In this document: positions 1-8,272 of the stretch, one piece after another
Position numbering within the stretch: position 1 is the stretch's first letter
How the letters are laid out: each line of letters begins with the position of its first letter
Assembly (NCBI RefSeq): GCF_903645315.1
Contig: NZ_CAHJXL010000001.1
Location: forward strand, 1-64,000
Direction: 5' to 3'
Origin: Victivallis sp. Marseille-Q1083
Lineage (GTDB): Bacteria > Verrucomicrobiota > Lentisphaeria > Victivallales > Victivallaceae
DNA length: 64,000 bases
Position numbers and translations under genes: made by a program
Notes under the pieces: generated by a model
What the model was told of the DNA's origin: nothing
Databases searched by the model: none
The model's input: the letters and a program-made list of their open reading frames with translations, nothing else

Positions 1-148
1 TTACCCGAAAATTCTCATACTTCGTAACTCGCTTGGAAAGCGGATGATCACAAGTCGGCGGATTGTTGTCATTAGCTCCATACACGCCACTGCAGCTTGC
101 CAGCACCACCAACAATGGCAGCAGCTTTTTTCCCAATCTCATTCCCAT
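1..148 (-). CDS. Secreted protein of unknown function (N-terminus only)
   Basis: An open frame starts at ATG 148 (a second in-frame ATG is at 142) and leaves the window at base 1 without a stop, so only about 49 codons are visible. The N-terminus is two basic residues followed by KLLPLLVVLASCSGVYGA, a typical signal peptide; the Cys in LASCS could also be a lipobox-like site. The mature start is polar (NDNNPPTCDH). A purine-rich AAGGCGAAGGGA lies just before the ATG. Nothing in the visible part identifies a family. The style of leader matches the secreted enzymes elsewhere in the window. Confidence 0.6.
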   Translation of the reverse strand, partial: MGMRLGKKLLPLLVVLASCSGVYGANDNNPPTCDHPLSKRVTKYENFRV

Positions 149-412
149 TCCCTTCGCCTTGAGTTGCCCCGTCAATGCATTACTATAATAACATGAAATT
201 TTAAATTTTCCTTCAATCAAAACATTTTTTTCTATTTTTTTCCCATATTCCATGGGCTTTATCGCACTTTTTTCGATAAAAAGGTGGATTTCAAGGTTTA
301 AAATGCTAAATTTATTCCAAGAGAACAATAACAGACTAATAGCTCATTAATTGATAAAATCATAATGCCGCTCCTGCAGTCACTGTTGCGACGCTGAGCC
401 GGCAGCCAAACG
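149..412. other. A/T-rich intergenic stretch
   Basis: No gene is supported here. The DNA is much more A/T-rich than its surroundings and lies upstream of the minus-strand gene starting at 148, so it probably contains that gene's promoter. A TATTAT-like box is visible near 180-190 on the minus strand, but no convincing -35 at 17 bp was found. Confidence 0.4.
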
Positions 413-690
413 GTGACGCAGTGTTGGAAGCCCGGCGAACGGCCTGATGAACCGAATATTCCAATTCATCCTCGCGTATTGGGGAAGCAGTATCGCCGTA
501 AGCCTGATGGAGGCAAGAAGTCCCGCTATCGCGACCAGCTTTATTTTTCGGCCATCGTTTATGTGCTCCGAACCGGGATTATTGGGAATGGCAATCCGCC
601 GACGGTACGCAGAGCAAAGCCCCGCTCGCCTTGGAAGCTGTCGGCCCCAATCCCACGGACAGGGGAAAAAACGAGTCTGCCAGATTCTTT
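413..690 (+). pseudogene. IS5-family transposase remnant
   Basis: Plus-strand fragments of an IS5/IS402-type transposase are readable in two frames. The first (frame of 413) gives RRKPDGGKKSRYRDQLYFSA followed by IVYVLRTG, which matches the N-terminal domain pattern 'RKPGGGR...ILYVLRTG'. The second (frame of 583-660) gives WEWQSADGTQSKAPLALEAV followed by GPNPTDRGKN, the strongly conserved block around the first catalytic Asp of this family. In intact relatives these blocks are separated by about 40-60 residues, so an internal deletion plus frameshift has joined them. Beyond GKN the similarity is lost and no C-terminal DDE region is present. It is certainly non-functional. No terminal inverted repeats were recognised. 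Confidence 0.65.
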
Positions 691-827
691 TCTGCCGTTT
701 CCTTTCGGTTTCATGGTTACCACGGTTCGGTTGATCGACAAACTTCAATTGCCGCCCTGCACGACTTCCAGATTTTCCTCTCCGGAACCGCTGACATCCT
801 TCACTTCACGGCGTCCGCCATTGACCG

Positions 828-3029
828 CTATCTTAAATGCGACGGCCGGTTTTCACGCCGGAATTCAACCAGAATATAATCTTTCAAAATGCCGGGCGGC
901 AAGGTCAATTTCAACCAGCCTTCCGCTTCCGTCACCGGCACGGTCAGCGTTTCCGCCCCCAGGCGGTGGAAGCTGGCTTGCGGATATTTGACGGCGGCCA
1001 ACGCCGCCGGTTTCCGCAGCGCGATTTCGATCGAATTTTCAATCACCGCAAACGGCGCCGGGTCATTTTCTCCGAACAATTCCTCATCCGGCTTCGCCAG
1101 CGTACCGGCGGCGTTAACCAGGTGCATGACCAGCGTTCCGGCCGGGTCGTAATAACTTGATGCCAGCAGGCCTTCCGGTGCGCTTTGCAGCCGAATGACC
1201 GAACCGTCCGGCAGCCATTCGTCCAGCCGCTCCAGCAGCTGCCGCTGTCTGACCTTGTCCGCTTCGGTCGGCAACTGAAACTCCACCCGCTTGCCGGAAC
1301 CGTCCCAGGCGACACAGCGGCCGCTGTACGGCGCCAGCAGCCGGTCATATTCTTCCACTGCAATCCTCCCTCTGCCATGCGGCAAAACAGCGGGCGGCGC
1401 CGGCAATTCCGTCTCCCCAAGTCCCAACAGCTCAGCCAATACCCGCCCGGAGCGGTGACGCTCCAACGCTTCCGGGTCCTTCATGCCGCTGCCAAGCGTC
1501 CACAGCAGCGTGCCGCCGGCAGCGGCAAAACGGCCCAAATCGACGATTTCCGCATCGGTCAGGAATACCGTATCCGGCACGATCAATAATTTGATCTCCT
1601 CCAAACCGGCCACCAGCTCGGGGCCGCCCACCACCCGGAACGGCAGATTGCCATGCAGCATGCTGTGCGCCAACCCGCAGGAAAGCACATTGCCGCGCCC
1701 GTTGTATCGACTGTAGAGTTCCCGGTTCGCCGCGCTGTCGAACAGCGCCACTTCGGCATGAGGCATCAATTCATTCAACAGTTTGAAATGTTCTTTTTCA
1801 AAAGTGCGCAACCCCTTTTCCGACTCGAGCGTCAACTCACTGCCGCCCGGCGCCCCGACGCCGCCGTTCAAATATTTGTGGTTGGAATAGAGCGACATCG
1901 CCCAGGTCAGACGCTGCAGATTTTCGGTTCGCGGATACCACAGCGACATCGCCGGAATAGCACGCCGGTCGCAAATCATGCTGCGATGCCGGGCCTCGAA
2001 CAGGAATTCCGGCCAGGAATAACGCACCGCGCCGCCGAAACACTCCTGGAAGCCCCAATCCAGTTCCGGCAGTTCGTCGAATACGAATCCCCACGGCGCC
2101 ATCCAGGTAATCGATGTGGCGCTGTAATTCGGCCGCAATAAATCCAGATTCAGCGAACGGTAATGGGCGACCACCGCCCGATGGAAATCGAGGATGCTGT
2201 CGTGACGGAATTTTCTCCAAGCTAGATAACGCGGCGCATCGCGGTCGGCCAGAAATGCTTTCCACGCCTCCCCGTCGCCGCCGGGCGGCAGCTCGAAACC
2301 GGTCCGTTCATGAAACAATTTCCGGCAGTGCCGGCAGGCACAGGAGTCTTCACTGAGGAACTGGGCATCGTCGGTCATGATGCCGTCGACGCCGGTCGCG
2401 TAAACATCTTCCAGATATTTGAAGTAACTGCGGCGGTAATCGGGATTGTTCGTACACATCGTAAAGGCGGTATAGAAGTTATAGAACGGCTTGCCGGTCG
2501 ATCCGGCATACTGCAGCAAATCCTCAAGCGGTACGCCGTCGATCCGGCTGTCCAGCGCCATATCGGCCGCATAGCCCGGCCACAGTTTGCCCTCGTTGGC
2601 CAGATGCGCCTGCCGGCCGGCTTCATCGGCGAAATTGAACAGCAGATTGCAGGAGTGGTGCTCGACCACCCGGATGCCCCGGGCGTGACAGGCGCGCACC
2701 ACCTGGGCCAGCGCGTCATTGATCCGATCGAAGTGCCGCCGGAAACTCCAGCGGAAATGAGTGTTGCTGAAGGTCATCACGTGGGTGATGCCGGCATCGG
2801 CGAACTGCTGCGCCCGTTGGTCGTACCACTCCGGCTGCGCATACCAGATTTCCTGTTCGTTGAACCAGAAAAATCCCCATTGGGCATGATAAGGGCGATT
2901 TTCGAAACGCGGAATTTCCGGCCAGACGACATATCCCTCCGGCCGCTGAACCTCCCCTCCGCCCCAAGCGCCTCCGACCAGCAGCGAGCCGGCCAGCAGA
3001 CCACAACACCATTTTTTGTTTCGTCTCAT
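828..3029 (-). CDS. Secreted GH-A-type glycosidase with C-terminal GATase-like domain, paralogue 1
   Basis: Predicted exported enzyme of about 733 residues. ATG 3029 follows GGAGAAGTTG; the residue before it is a TTG. A signal peptide (WCCGLLAGSLLVGGAWG) is followed by a barrel-like domain with the markers QWGFFWFNEQE, EHHSCNLLF, GIMTDDAQF and CRHCRKLFHERTG, the last resembling the Cys-rich stretch of GH42-like enzymes. A class-I-GATase/A4-type domain follows (LLIVPDTVFLTDAEI, FAAAGGTLLWTLGSG, about residues 470-530), then a short sandwich domain. It is about the same length as, and clearly related to, the product of 3926-5968. Family membership in clan GH-A is inferred; the substrate is unknown. 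It is last in the minus-strand pseudopilin operon, behind a ruined esterase gene. Confidence 0.75.
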   Translation of the reverse strand: MRRNKKWCCGLLAGSLLVGGAWGGGEVQRPEGYVVWPEIPRFENRPYHAQWGFFWFNEQEIWYAQPEWYDQRAQQFADAGITHVMTFSNTHFRWSFRRHFDRINDALAQVVRACHARGIRVVEHHSCNLLFNFADEAGRQAHLANEGKLWPGYAADMALDSRIDGVPLEDLLQYAGSTGKPFYNFYTAFTMCTNNPDYRRSYFKYLEDVYATGVDGIMTDDAQFLSEDSCACRHCRKLFHERTGFELPPGGDGEAWKAFLADRDAPRYLAWRKFRHDSILDFHRAVVAHYRSLNLDLLRPNYSATSITWMAPWGFVFDELPELDWGFQECFGGAVRYSWPEFLFEARHRSMICDRRAIPAMSLWYPRTENLQRLTWAMSLYSNHKYLNGGVGAPGGSELTLESEKGLRTFEKEHFKLLNELMPHAEVALFDSAANRELYSRYNGRGNVLSCGLAHSMLHGNLPFRVVGGPELVAGLEEIKLLIVPDTVFLTDAEIVDLGRFAAAGGTLLWTLGSGMKDPEALERHRSGRVLAELLGLGETELPAPPAVLPHGRGRIAVEEYDRLLAPYSGRCVAWDGSGKRVEFQLPTEADKVRQRQLLERLDEWLPDGSVIRLQSAPEGLLASSYYDPAGTLVMHLVNAAGTLAKPDEELFGENDPAPFAVIENSIEIALRKPAALAAVKYPQASFHRLGAETLTVPVTEAEGWLKLTLPPGILKDYILVEFRRENRPSHLR

Positions 3030-3076
3030 CAACTTCTCCGAATAGATTTGGTTATCGATTATTTTCCCCGTTCAAA

Positions 3077-3788
3077 TCAACAAAAAAAACAACCCAGCGG
3101 CAAGCCGGATTCAGCAGCCTTGACACTGGCGGTCGCAGCAGTGTGCCAGCCGTAGCACACCATGGCCGGCGATTCAACGCCGCCGGCACGGAGCCGGATT
3201 TGCGCACCGGCCAACTCCGGAGCGGCCACGACCCACCGGCCGTCGGTACCGGCCACTTCAAAGACGGCGGTTCCGACGCCCGCAACCAGTTCTGCCGTAT
3301 TATCAAAGGTCATGACCACCTGATCGCCTTCCGTCGCCGCCGTCGAGAAAATAGCTATTCCGGTCGCCGGCCGCCCGGCAGGCCTCGACGGTATTTTTCT
3401 GGATATCCCGGTAGCGGATCATCCAGTCACTCAGCGAATTGCCCTCTTCGCACCGCTGGCCGTTGCCGGAAAAGCCGTAATTGAGGAGCGGCCGGTTGAG
3501 TTTCCGGCTGAGGATGTTCGTATAGCAACTGCCCGGCCGGGAGGCGCAGCCGCCCTGGGTGATCGAAGTGCCGTAGACGATGACCGGCCGGTCGCTGACA
3601 TACGGCTGCGGCGCCATATGCGGCATGAATTCGGAAATTCCCAAATCGGCCTTGAGCACCAGCTTGCGGCAGTTGGAGCGGAAACGAATCTGGCCGCCGG
3701 CAGTATGGTTGGCCAGATAATCCACCCCTTCGCTGATTTCAACCTCCGGCTTATCGGCCATATTCGGGTCGAGTTCTTCGATTTTCAT
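3077..3788 (-). pseudogene. Collapsed SGNH hydrolase / sialate O-acetylesterase pseudogene
   Basis: The frame from ATG 3788 shows an SGNH_hydro_3-like N-terminus (TAGGQIRFRSNCRKLVLKA), then VIVYGTSITQGGCASRPG with the catalytic GxS block and NYGFSGNGQ. The roughly 65 residues normally between them are missing, and the frame then runs into SLSDWMIRYRDIQKNTVEA, which looks like a sialate O-acetylesterase (DUF303) segment. That frame stops at 3303. The C-terminal esterase domain continues in another frame (3077-3370: TEGDQVVMTFDNTAEL, FEVAGTDGRWVVAAPELAG, VCYGWHT). The simplest reading is two neighbouring esterase genes fused by deletion and then frameshifted. It lies between the two paralogous glycosidase genes and shows that this operon once carried deacetylases. 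The Asp-His catalytic block is absent. Confidence 0.6.
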
Positions 3789-3925
3789 CTGTTTTCTCTC
3801 GCTGCATTTTTTTGTGCGTCGAATCCGGGCCAATGATAAAATCAGCCATTCAAATAAAATGTCTACCTTCTTCCTCGCCACTTCCGGACACATGCGTTCC
3901 GGAAGCGGCAAGAATCTTTATTTGC

Positions 3926-5968
3926 TTATTGCAATTCGATCACCAGATGCGTCTTGAGCGTATCAGCCGGCACGGACAATGTAATCGTTTCCCCCTCGTC
4001 CTTTACCGGCAACTCCACGGTTTCACCATACAGCGAATTACCGACTGCTGAAGCAATCACCCGGTCGACCGGCTTGCGCAATGTGACGGAAAACGCCCCG
4101 ATCGGCGGATACGGAACCGGATCGGTCGACCGGTAAACATCGGAATTTTCCGGATCATTGAACGTATCGACCGCATTCAACAAATGAACCGTCCAGCCGC
4201 CATTGTCCGGATTGATCAAACTTGAAATCAGCAAATTTTCCGGCACATCGGCAACAATATCCCTCGGCCCGGTCAGCAGTCCCTGCAAATAGGCGACTAC
4301 CTCTTTGCGTTTGGCAATCTCTTCCGGCGTCGGCCGCTGCCAATCGGCCAATGGAATCGGCGGCGCCCAGACCACCAGCACCCGCGGGATAAAACGTACG
4401 TTCAAAGCGTCGGAATCCAGGAATACGACCTCGTTCTTGTCCGTTTCGAGCAACTGCTCCAATTGTTCCTTCGAACGGCAGGCGTAATGATCGTAGGAGC
4501 GAATCCCGGACTCGCCCAGCCACAGCAGTCTGCCGCCCCGGGCGGCAAATCGACGGAAATTCTCGATCTCCTCGTCGCGCAGGAAACGAATCTCCGGCAC
4601 GATCAACACTTCGTACTGTTCCGGTAACTCCGGAGCAAAATCGCGAAAGCCGACATAGTTGAACGGTACATTTTCAAAAATCAGCGCTTCGCCGATGCCG
4701 GCGGACAGGGCGGGAAACTTCAAATCAAGATGGCGCCCCTGCGCCGAATCGTAAATGGCGATCCGGGCCGGCATCTCATAGCCGGACAACGCATCGCCGT
4801 GCGCCTTTTCGAAATCACGCATCGGACGTTCCGGAAAACTATCGTTGGCGCGGCTTTCGGCAAAAAACAGATGACCGCTGTACAGACAAAGCATCCAGGC
4901 AAATTCGGCCTGCTGCTGGTCTTCCGGATAATATAAACTCATCGTCGGCGCGTTGTTCCAACGGCCGATCATCGTCCGCTGCCGGGCATCGGTGACGTAC
5001 TCCGGCCACGAATAACGGATCGCGCCGCCGCAACACTCCTGAAAGATGAAATTAAGGTCGGGATATTCATCGACGACATGCGGATTCGGACAACGCCAGG
5101 CAACGCCCCAGGCCGAATAGATCGGATCGACCAGCTGCAAGCCAAGGTCTTTGTAGGTGCGGGCGATCTTCCGGCGCGTCTCCAGGATCGAAAGATAACG
5201 GAAATGCTGCCAGGCCAGATAAAGTTCGGAATCGGTATCGGCCATCACCTCGTCCCACTGCTCAGGCGGCGGCAGCGTCAGGCCAGTCCTCTCATGGAAC
5301 AGGCGGCGACAGTGTTCACAGCCGCAACCGTCGTTGTTGTAACCGAGATCGTCGGCCAACAGGCCGTTGATGCCCTCGGCGTAGAGCTGCCGCAGAAAAT
5401 CAAAATAGATGCGCCGCCAATCCGGATTGTTCGGACACATGTTGAAATTATGATAAATATCAAAAAACACCGGCTCGCCGGTTCGGACGGAAACCTGCAA
5501 CAGCGAGCCGAGTTCCACGCCGTGGCAGTCGGAATCCAGAGCCATGTCGCGTTCGTAATTTTTCCAATACTGAAGCGCCAAATTTTTGCCGCGTTCCGAA
5601 TCGTTCTCTCTGAGCGTATAATAAAGAATGATACTGGAATGGTGCTCGGTGAAGCTGACGCCGTATTTGTTGAAAGCTTTGGCAAATTTGCCGCAGACTT
5701 CCGCCAGCTTGTCAAAATGGTTGTAATAGTTGAAAACATAATGCCAGGAGTTGAAACTCATCGCATGAGTGGTGCCGTTTTCGGCAAATCCCCGGGCAAT
5801 TTTATCGAAATCCTCGTCGGTATAACTGAAAGCCTCTTCGGTAATCCAAACGAAACGCCAAGCAGCTTTGAACGGATCGGATTGAATCGGAGTAAACGCT
5901 TCGGCCCCAATCGCCCAAAGGCCTGTCAACAACATTCCGCCCGCAATTAATTTTTTCAAGATCGACAT
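3926..5968 (-). CDS. Secreted GH-A-type glycosidase with C-terminal GATase-like domain, paralogue 2
   Basis: A 680-residue exported protein starting at ATG 5968 after AGAAAGAAAGAG. The leader is LKKLIAGGMLLTGLWAIGAEA. Barrel markers parallel the downstream paralogue: WRFVWITEEAF, EHHSSIILYY, GLLADDLGYN, CEHCRRLFHERTG, FIFQECCGGAIRYSWPEYV. The latter two motifs recur almost unchanged in the 828-3029 product, so the pair arose by duplication. A GATase/A4-like domain (VLIVPEIRFLRDEEIENFRR, ARGGRLLWLGESG) and a C-terminal sandwich follow. It is the first enzyme gene after the pseudopilin at 6118-6909, about 150 bp downstream. Expression is probably controlled by the LacI-type protein encoded at 7225-8259. 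The substrate is unknown. Confidence 0.78.
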   Translation of the reverse strand: MSILKKLIAGGMLLTGLWAIGAEAFTPIQSDPFKAAWRFVWITEEAFSYTDEDFDKIARGFAENGTTHAMSFNSWHYVFNYYNHFDKLAEVCGKFAKAFNKYGVSFTEHHSSIILYYTLRENDSERGKNLALQYWKNYERDMALDSDCHGVELGSLLQVSVRTGEPVFFDIYHNFNMCPNNPDWRRIYFDFLRQLYAEGINGLLADDLGYNNDGCGCEHCRRLFHERTGLTLPPPEQWDEVMADTDSELYLAWQHFRYLSILETRRKIARTYKDLGLQLVDPIYSAWGVAWRCPNPHVVDEYPDLNFIFQECCGGAIRYSWPEYVTDARQRTMIGRWNNAPTMSLYYPEDQQQAEFAWMLCLYSGHLFFAESRANDSFPERPMRDFEKAHGDALSGYEMPARIAIYDSAQGRHLDLKFPALSAGIGEALIFENVPFNYVGFRDFAPELPEQYEVLIVPEIRFLRDEEIENFRRFAARGGRLLWLGESGIRSYDHYACRSKEQLEQLLETDKNEVVFLDSDALNVRFIPRVLVVWAPPIPLADWQRPTPEEIAKRKEVVAYLQGLLTGPRDIVADVPENLLISSLINPDNGGWTVHLLNAVDTFNDPENSDVYRSTDPVPYPPIGAFSVTLRKPVDRVIASAVGNSLYGETVELPVKDEGETITLSVPADTLKTHLVIELQ

Positions 5969-6055
5969 ACTCTTTCTTTCTATATAATGGATATGCGAAA
6001 TTCAATCTGTCTCAGACAATTTCTTCTCCGGCAGCCGCCAGTCAACAAACGAAAT

Positions 6056-6070
6056 GCCGGGAGAACCGGC
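6056..6070 (-). other. Stem-loop between pseudopilin and glycosidase genes
   Basis: GCCGG/CCGGC with a 5-base loop lies in the gap between the minus-strand pseudopilin (stop at 6118) and the glycosidase start (5968). On the plus strand it is followed by five T, but the transcript here runs on the minus strand, where no U-tract follows. It is more likely an mRNA-processing or attenuating hairpin than a terminator. Similar hairpins lie in the equivalent position in the four giant-enzyme cassettes. Confidence 0.35.
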
Positions 6071-6117
6071 TTTTTCAAGCGGCCGCCAGTCCGGAGAGAA
6101 AGGCCTGTTGTTTTTTC

Positions 6118-6909
6118 CTACGGATACCACAGACCGCCGCGGGTGTCCGGGCGTGGATCGCTGAAACCGGACAGATACGGATTGCGGGAACTCGAATAAG
6201 GAAAGTTGCCGCAGGCAGTCTGTTTCGCTTCCGCATGACCATCCAGAAAAGCGGTATTGGCGACGCCGTTATGCCTCCCGTAAACCGTTCCGGCCCAGCC
6301 GGCATCCACCCAATAATGATAAATCCAGGTTGTCCGGGTGTTGCCGTCGGCACTGCCGATTGTCGTGGCATCGACGATATACACGGTAGAACTCGGCGAC
6401 ACCGCCGCGGACAGTTTCCGGTCGGGATGATTGCCGGCTTCCGAATTGCGGTACAGAGATTGCGGCGTTCCATAGCTGCTCGCATAGAGAAATTCACCGT
6501 TTCCGGTACATGGCGTCTGGGTCCGCAGGTGGGCCAGTGACGGGTAAGAGCCCCAGTCCTGGCTCGGACAGACGAATGCATCGATCGTCAGGCCGTCAGT
6601 CATCAACAATTCGTTCCAGTAGGCCGTCGCAGTGCCGCCGTAGCTGCCGACATCACTCAGCGGCGGAATATAATCGCCGTAATCGTTGGCATAAACCATT
6701 GTCGCCAGACCGATTTGTTTCAAATTATTGATGCAGGCGACCGCTTGCGCCTTGGCTTTCGCCTTGGCCAGGGCCGGCAGCAGCATCGAAGCAAGAATGG
6801 CAATAATCGCAATCACTACCAACAATTCTATCAGTGTAAATTTTCTATTCGCCTTCCAAACATTCCGGGATAGGCTGGAATCGATGGCTTGGTGCAACGT
6901 GGTTCTCAT
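6118..6909 (-). CDS. Pseudopilin-like protein (type II secretion / DUF1559-like)
   Basis: 263 residues from ATG 6909, preceded by GGAAAGGAAGAAAAC. After a 23-residue basic leader comes [20 protein letters not shown], the class III (type IV pilin) hydrophobic helix with Glu at +5, then [13 protein letters not shown] and a soluble domain ending in FLDGHAEAK. The residue before Phe is Lys, not the Gly expected by prepilin peptidase. It is first in the minus-strand operon with two glycosidases and has a consensus-like promoter at 7020-7048. Family knowledge suggests an inner-membrane-anchored pseudopilin; a role in exporting or displaying the neighbouring enzymes is inference. Confidence 0.85.
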   Translation of the reverse strand: MRTTLHQAIDSSLSRNVWKANRKFTLIELLVVIAIIAILASMLLPALAKAKAKAQAVACINNLKQIGLATMVYANDYGDYIPPLSDVGSYGGTATAYWNELLMTDGLTIDAFVCPSQDWGSYPSLAHLRTQTPCTGNGEFLYASSYGTPQSLYRNSEAGNHPDRKLSAAVSPSSTVYIVDATTIGSADGNTRTTWIYHYWVDAGWAGTVYGRHNGVANTAFLDGHAEAKQTACGNFPYSSSRNPYLSGFSDPRPDTRGGLWYP

Positions 6910-6954
6910 GTTTTCTTCCTTTCCTGTTAAAATCTTCGGTCCATGACATCAACA

Positions 6955-6964
6955 TTAACGTTAA
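6955..6964. promoter_or_regulatory. LacI-type operator, copy 1
   Basis: The perfect palindrome TTAACGTTAA (followed by AG) lies downstream of the pseudopilin promoter, in its 5' leader. An identical 12-base copy is at 7123. Palindromes with a central CG are typical of LacI-family sites, and the lacI-type gene is adjacent. Confidence 0.7.
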
Positions 6965-7019
6965 AGTAAATAATTTTTAAATCCGCCGTCAGCGGTGTGA
7001 CAAGGGATAACAATGGTTA

Positions 7020-7048
7020 ATTATAGCAAATTTTTCCTGCAAAGGCAA
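7020..7048 (-). promoter_or_regulatory. Promoter of the pseudopilin-glycosidase operon
   Basis: On the minus strand TTGCCT (7048-7043) is followed after 17 bp by TATAAT (7025-7020), preceded by an A/T-rich AAATTTGC. Transcription would start near 7013, giving a leader of about 100 nt that contains operator copy 1. Confidence 0.7.
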
Positions 7049-7122
7049 GAGGCAAAGATAAAAAAAGTGAAAATTATTTCTCCGCAAGGTCAAATCTGCG
7101 GCAGAAAATTCTTTTTGTTATT

Positions 7123-7132
7123 TTAACGTTAA
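7123..7132. promoter_or_regulatory. LacI-type operator, copy 2
   Basis: A second TTAACGTTAA, again followed by AG. Its centre is 168 bp from the centre of copy 1, and it lies about 75 bp upstream of the pseudopilin -35 and 30 bp upstream of the -35 of the lacI-type gene. The pair could therefore control both divergent promoters. Confidence 0.7.
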
Positions 7133-7162
7133 AGTTTTTTATGACAAAAACTGCACCGGGAC

Positions 7163-7191
7163 TTGATTTTATCAGAAAATTTTGGTATAAT
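7163..7191 (+). promoter_or_regulatory. Promoter of the lacI-type regulator
   Basis: TTGATT (7163-7168), 17 bp, TATAAT (7186-7191). Start of transcription near 7198, 27 nt before the ATG at 7225. Confidence 0.75.
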
Positions 7192-7224
7192 ACTGTAAGA
7201 TAATTACCGGAAGAGATCATCATA

Positions 7225-8259
7225 ATGAACAAGCACAGTCGCAACGTGACCCTCAAGGATATCGCTCAGGTCCTGGGGCTTTCGGCCAATGCCATCTCAA
7301 TGGGCCTGAACGGCACCGGCCAACTGGCGCCGCAGACCCGGGCCTTGATCCGGGAGACCGCCAAGAAGATGAATTACCGCCCCAATTCGGCGGCACGGTC
7401 GCTGGTTTTGAAAAAGAGCATGCTGATCGGTGCGGTGCTGCCGTATGTCAACCAGAGTTTTTTCTGCAAGATCGTTGCCGGCATCGAGAGCGTCGCCCAG
7501 GAGCACGGCTTCGCGCTGCTGCTGTGTAACGCCGACGGCGGCCGCGAAGGCGAAATCAGGGCGCTGGAACAGGCGGTCTGGCGCAAAGTCGACGGCATCA
7601 TCACCTTCCCGACCTTCGACCTGGCGGAAATTTACAGCGAGATTGCCGATGAACAGAAAGTTCCGCTGGTGCTGCTGATGTCGTCCCTGCCGGGCTTCCG
7701 GCGCGACTGCGTCATCGTCGACAACCAGTTGGGCGGCAGCCAGGCGGCCGGTCATCTGTTGAAGCTCGGCCATCGTCATATCGGATTGATTTATCACGGC
7801 AATTCTCCGGCCTTCGCCGAACGGCGCCAGGGTTTTCTTGACGTCTGCGCGGCAACCGGCGCCCCGGTCCGCGGCGACCACCAGCGCTGCACCTCCAGCT
7901 CGCCGGAGGACGGCGAATCGGCCGCTCTGGATCTATTGACCAATTATCCGGAAATCACCGCGATCGCCGCCTGCAGCGACTATGCGGCAATCGGCGTGCT
8001 GCGCGCCGCCTTCCGACTCGGTCGCCGGGTGCCGGAGGAGCTGTCGGTCATCGGCTACGACGATCTGGACGTCGCCGGCATGCAGGCCGGCCACCCGCTG
8101 ACGACGATCGCCCAGCCGCAAACCAGAATCGGCCAGACCGGCGCCGGAATGCTGATCCGGATGATTGACGGCCAGCCGGGCGAAATCGTCAAACTGAAAA
8201 CTCAGTTGATCGAACGGGCGACGACCGGCGTCCCGCCGGCTGCCGGGCGCGCCGGCTGA
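7225..8259 (+). CDS. LacI-family transcriptional regulator
   Basis: 344 residues. The N-terminal HTH reads VTLKDIAQVLGLSANAISMG with the hinge-type MNYRPNSAARSL at about 47-58. The rest is a periplasmic-binding-protein-like effector domain (MLIGAVLPYVNQSFFCKIVA, VDGIITFP, IGLIYHGNSPAFAERRQGF, ELSVIGYDDLDVA, PLTTIAQPQ), full length for the family. A weak GAAGAG-type ribosome site precedes ATG 7225. It is divergent from the pseudopilin-glycosidase operon, with two identical TTAACGTTAA palindromes in the 316-bp gap. It probably represses that operon and itself until a sugar released from the substrate binds. The next gene (8273-10678) is convergent. Confidence 0.92.
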   Translation: MNKHSRNVTLKDIAQVLGLSANAISMGLNGTGQLAPQTRALIRETAKKMNYRPNSAARSLVLKKSMLIGAVLPYVNQSFFCKIVAGIESVAQEHGFALLLCNADGGREGEIRALEQAVWRKVDGIITFPTFDLAEIYSEIADEQKVPLVLLMSSLPGFRRDCVIVDNQLGGSQAAGHLLKLGHRHIGLIYHGNSPAFAERRQGFLDVCAATGAPVRGDHQRCTSSSPEDGESAALDLLTNYPEITAIAACSDYAAIGVLRAAFRLGRRVPEELSVIGYDDLDVAGMQAGHPLTTIAQPQTRIGQTGAGMLIRMIDGQPGEIVKLKTQLIERATTGVPPAAGRAG

Positions 8260-8272
8260 TTCGGCTTCGGTT

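Noticed and set aside
380-748. Minus-strand frame of 122 codons downstream of the first glycosidase
   Set aside because: It is antisense to the IS5 transposase remnant, which has recognisable conserved blocks on the plus strand.
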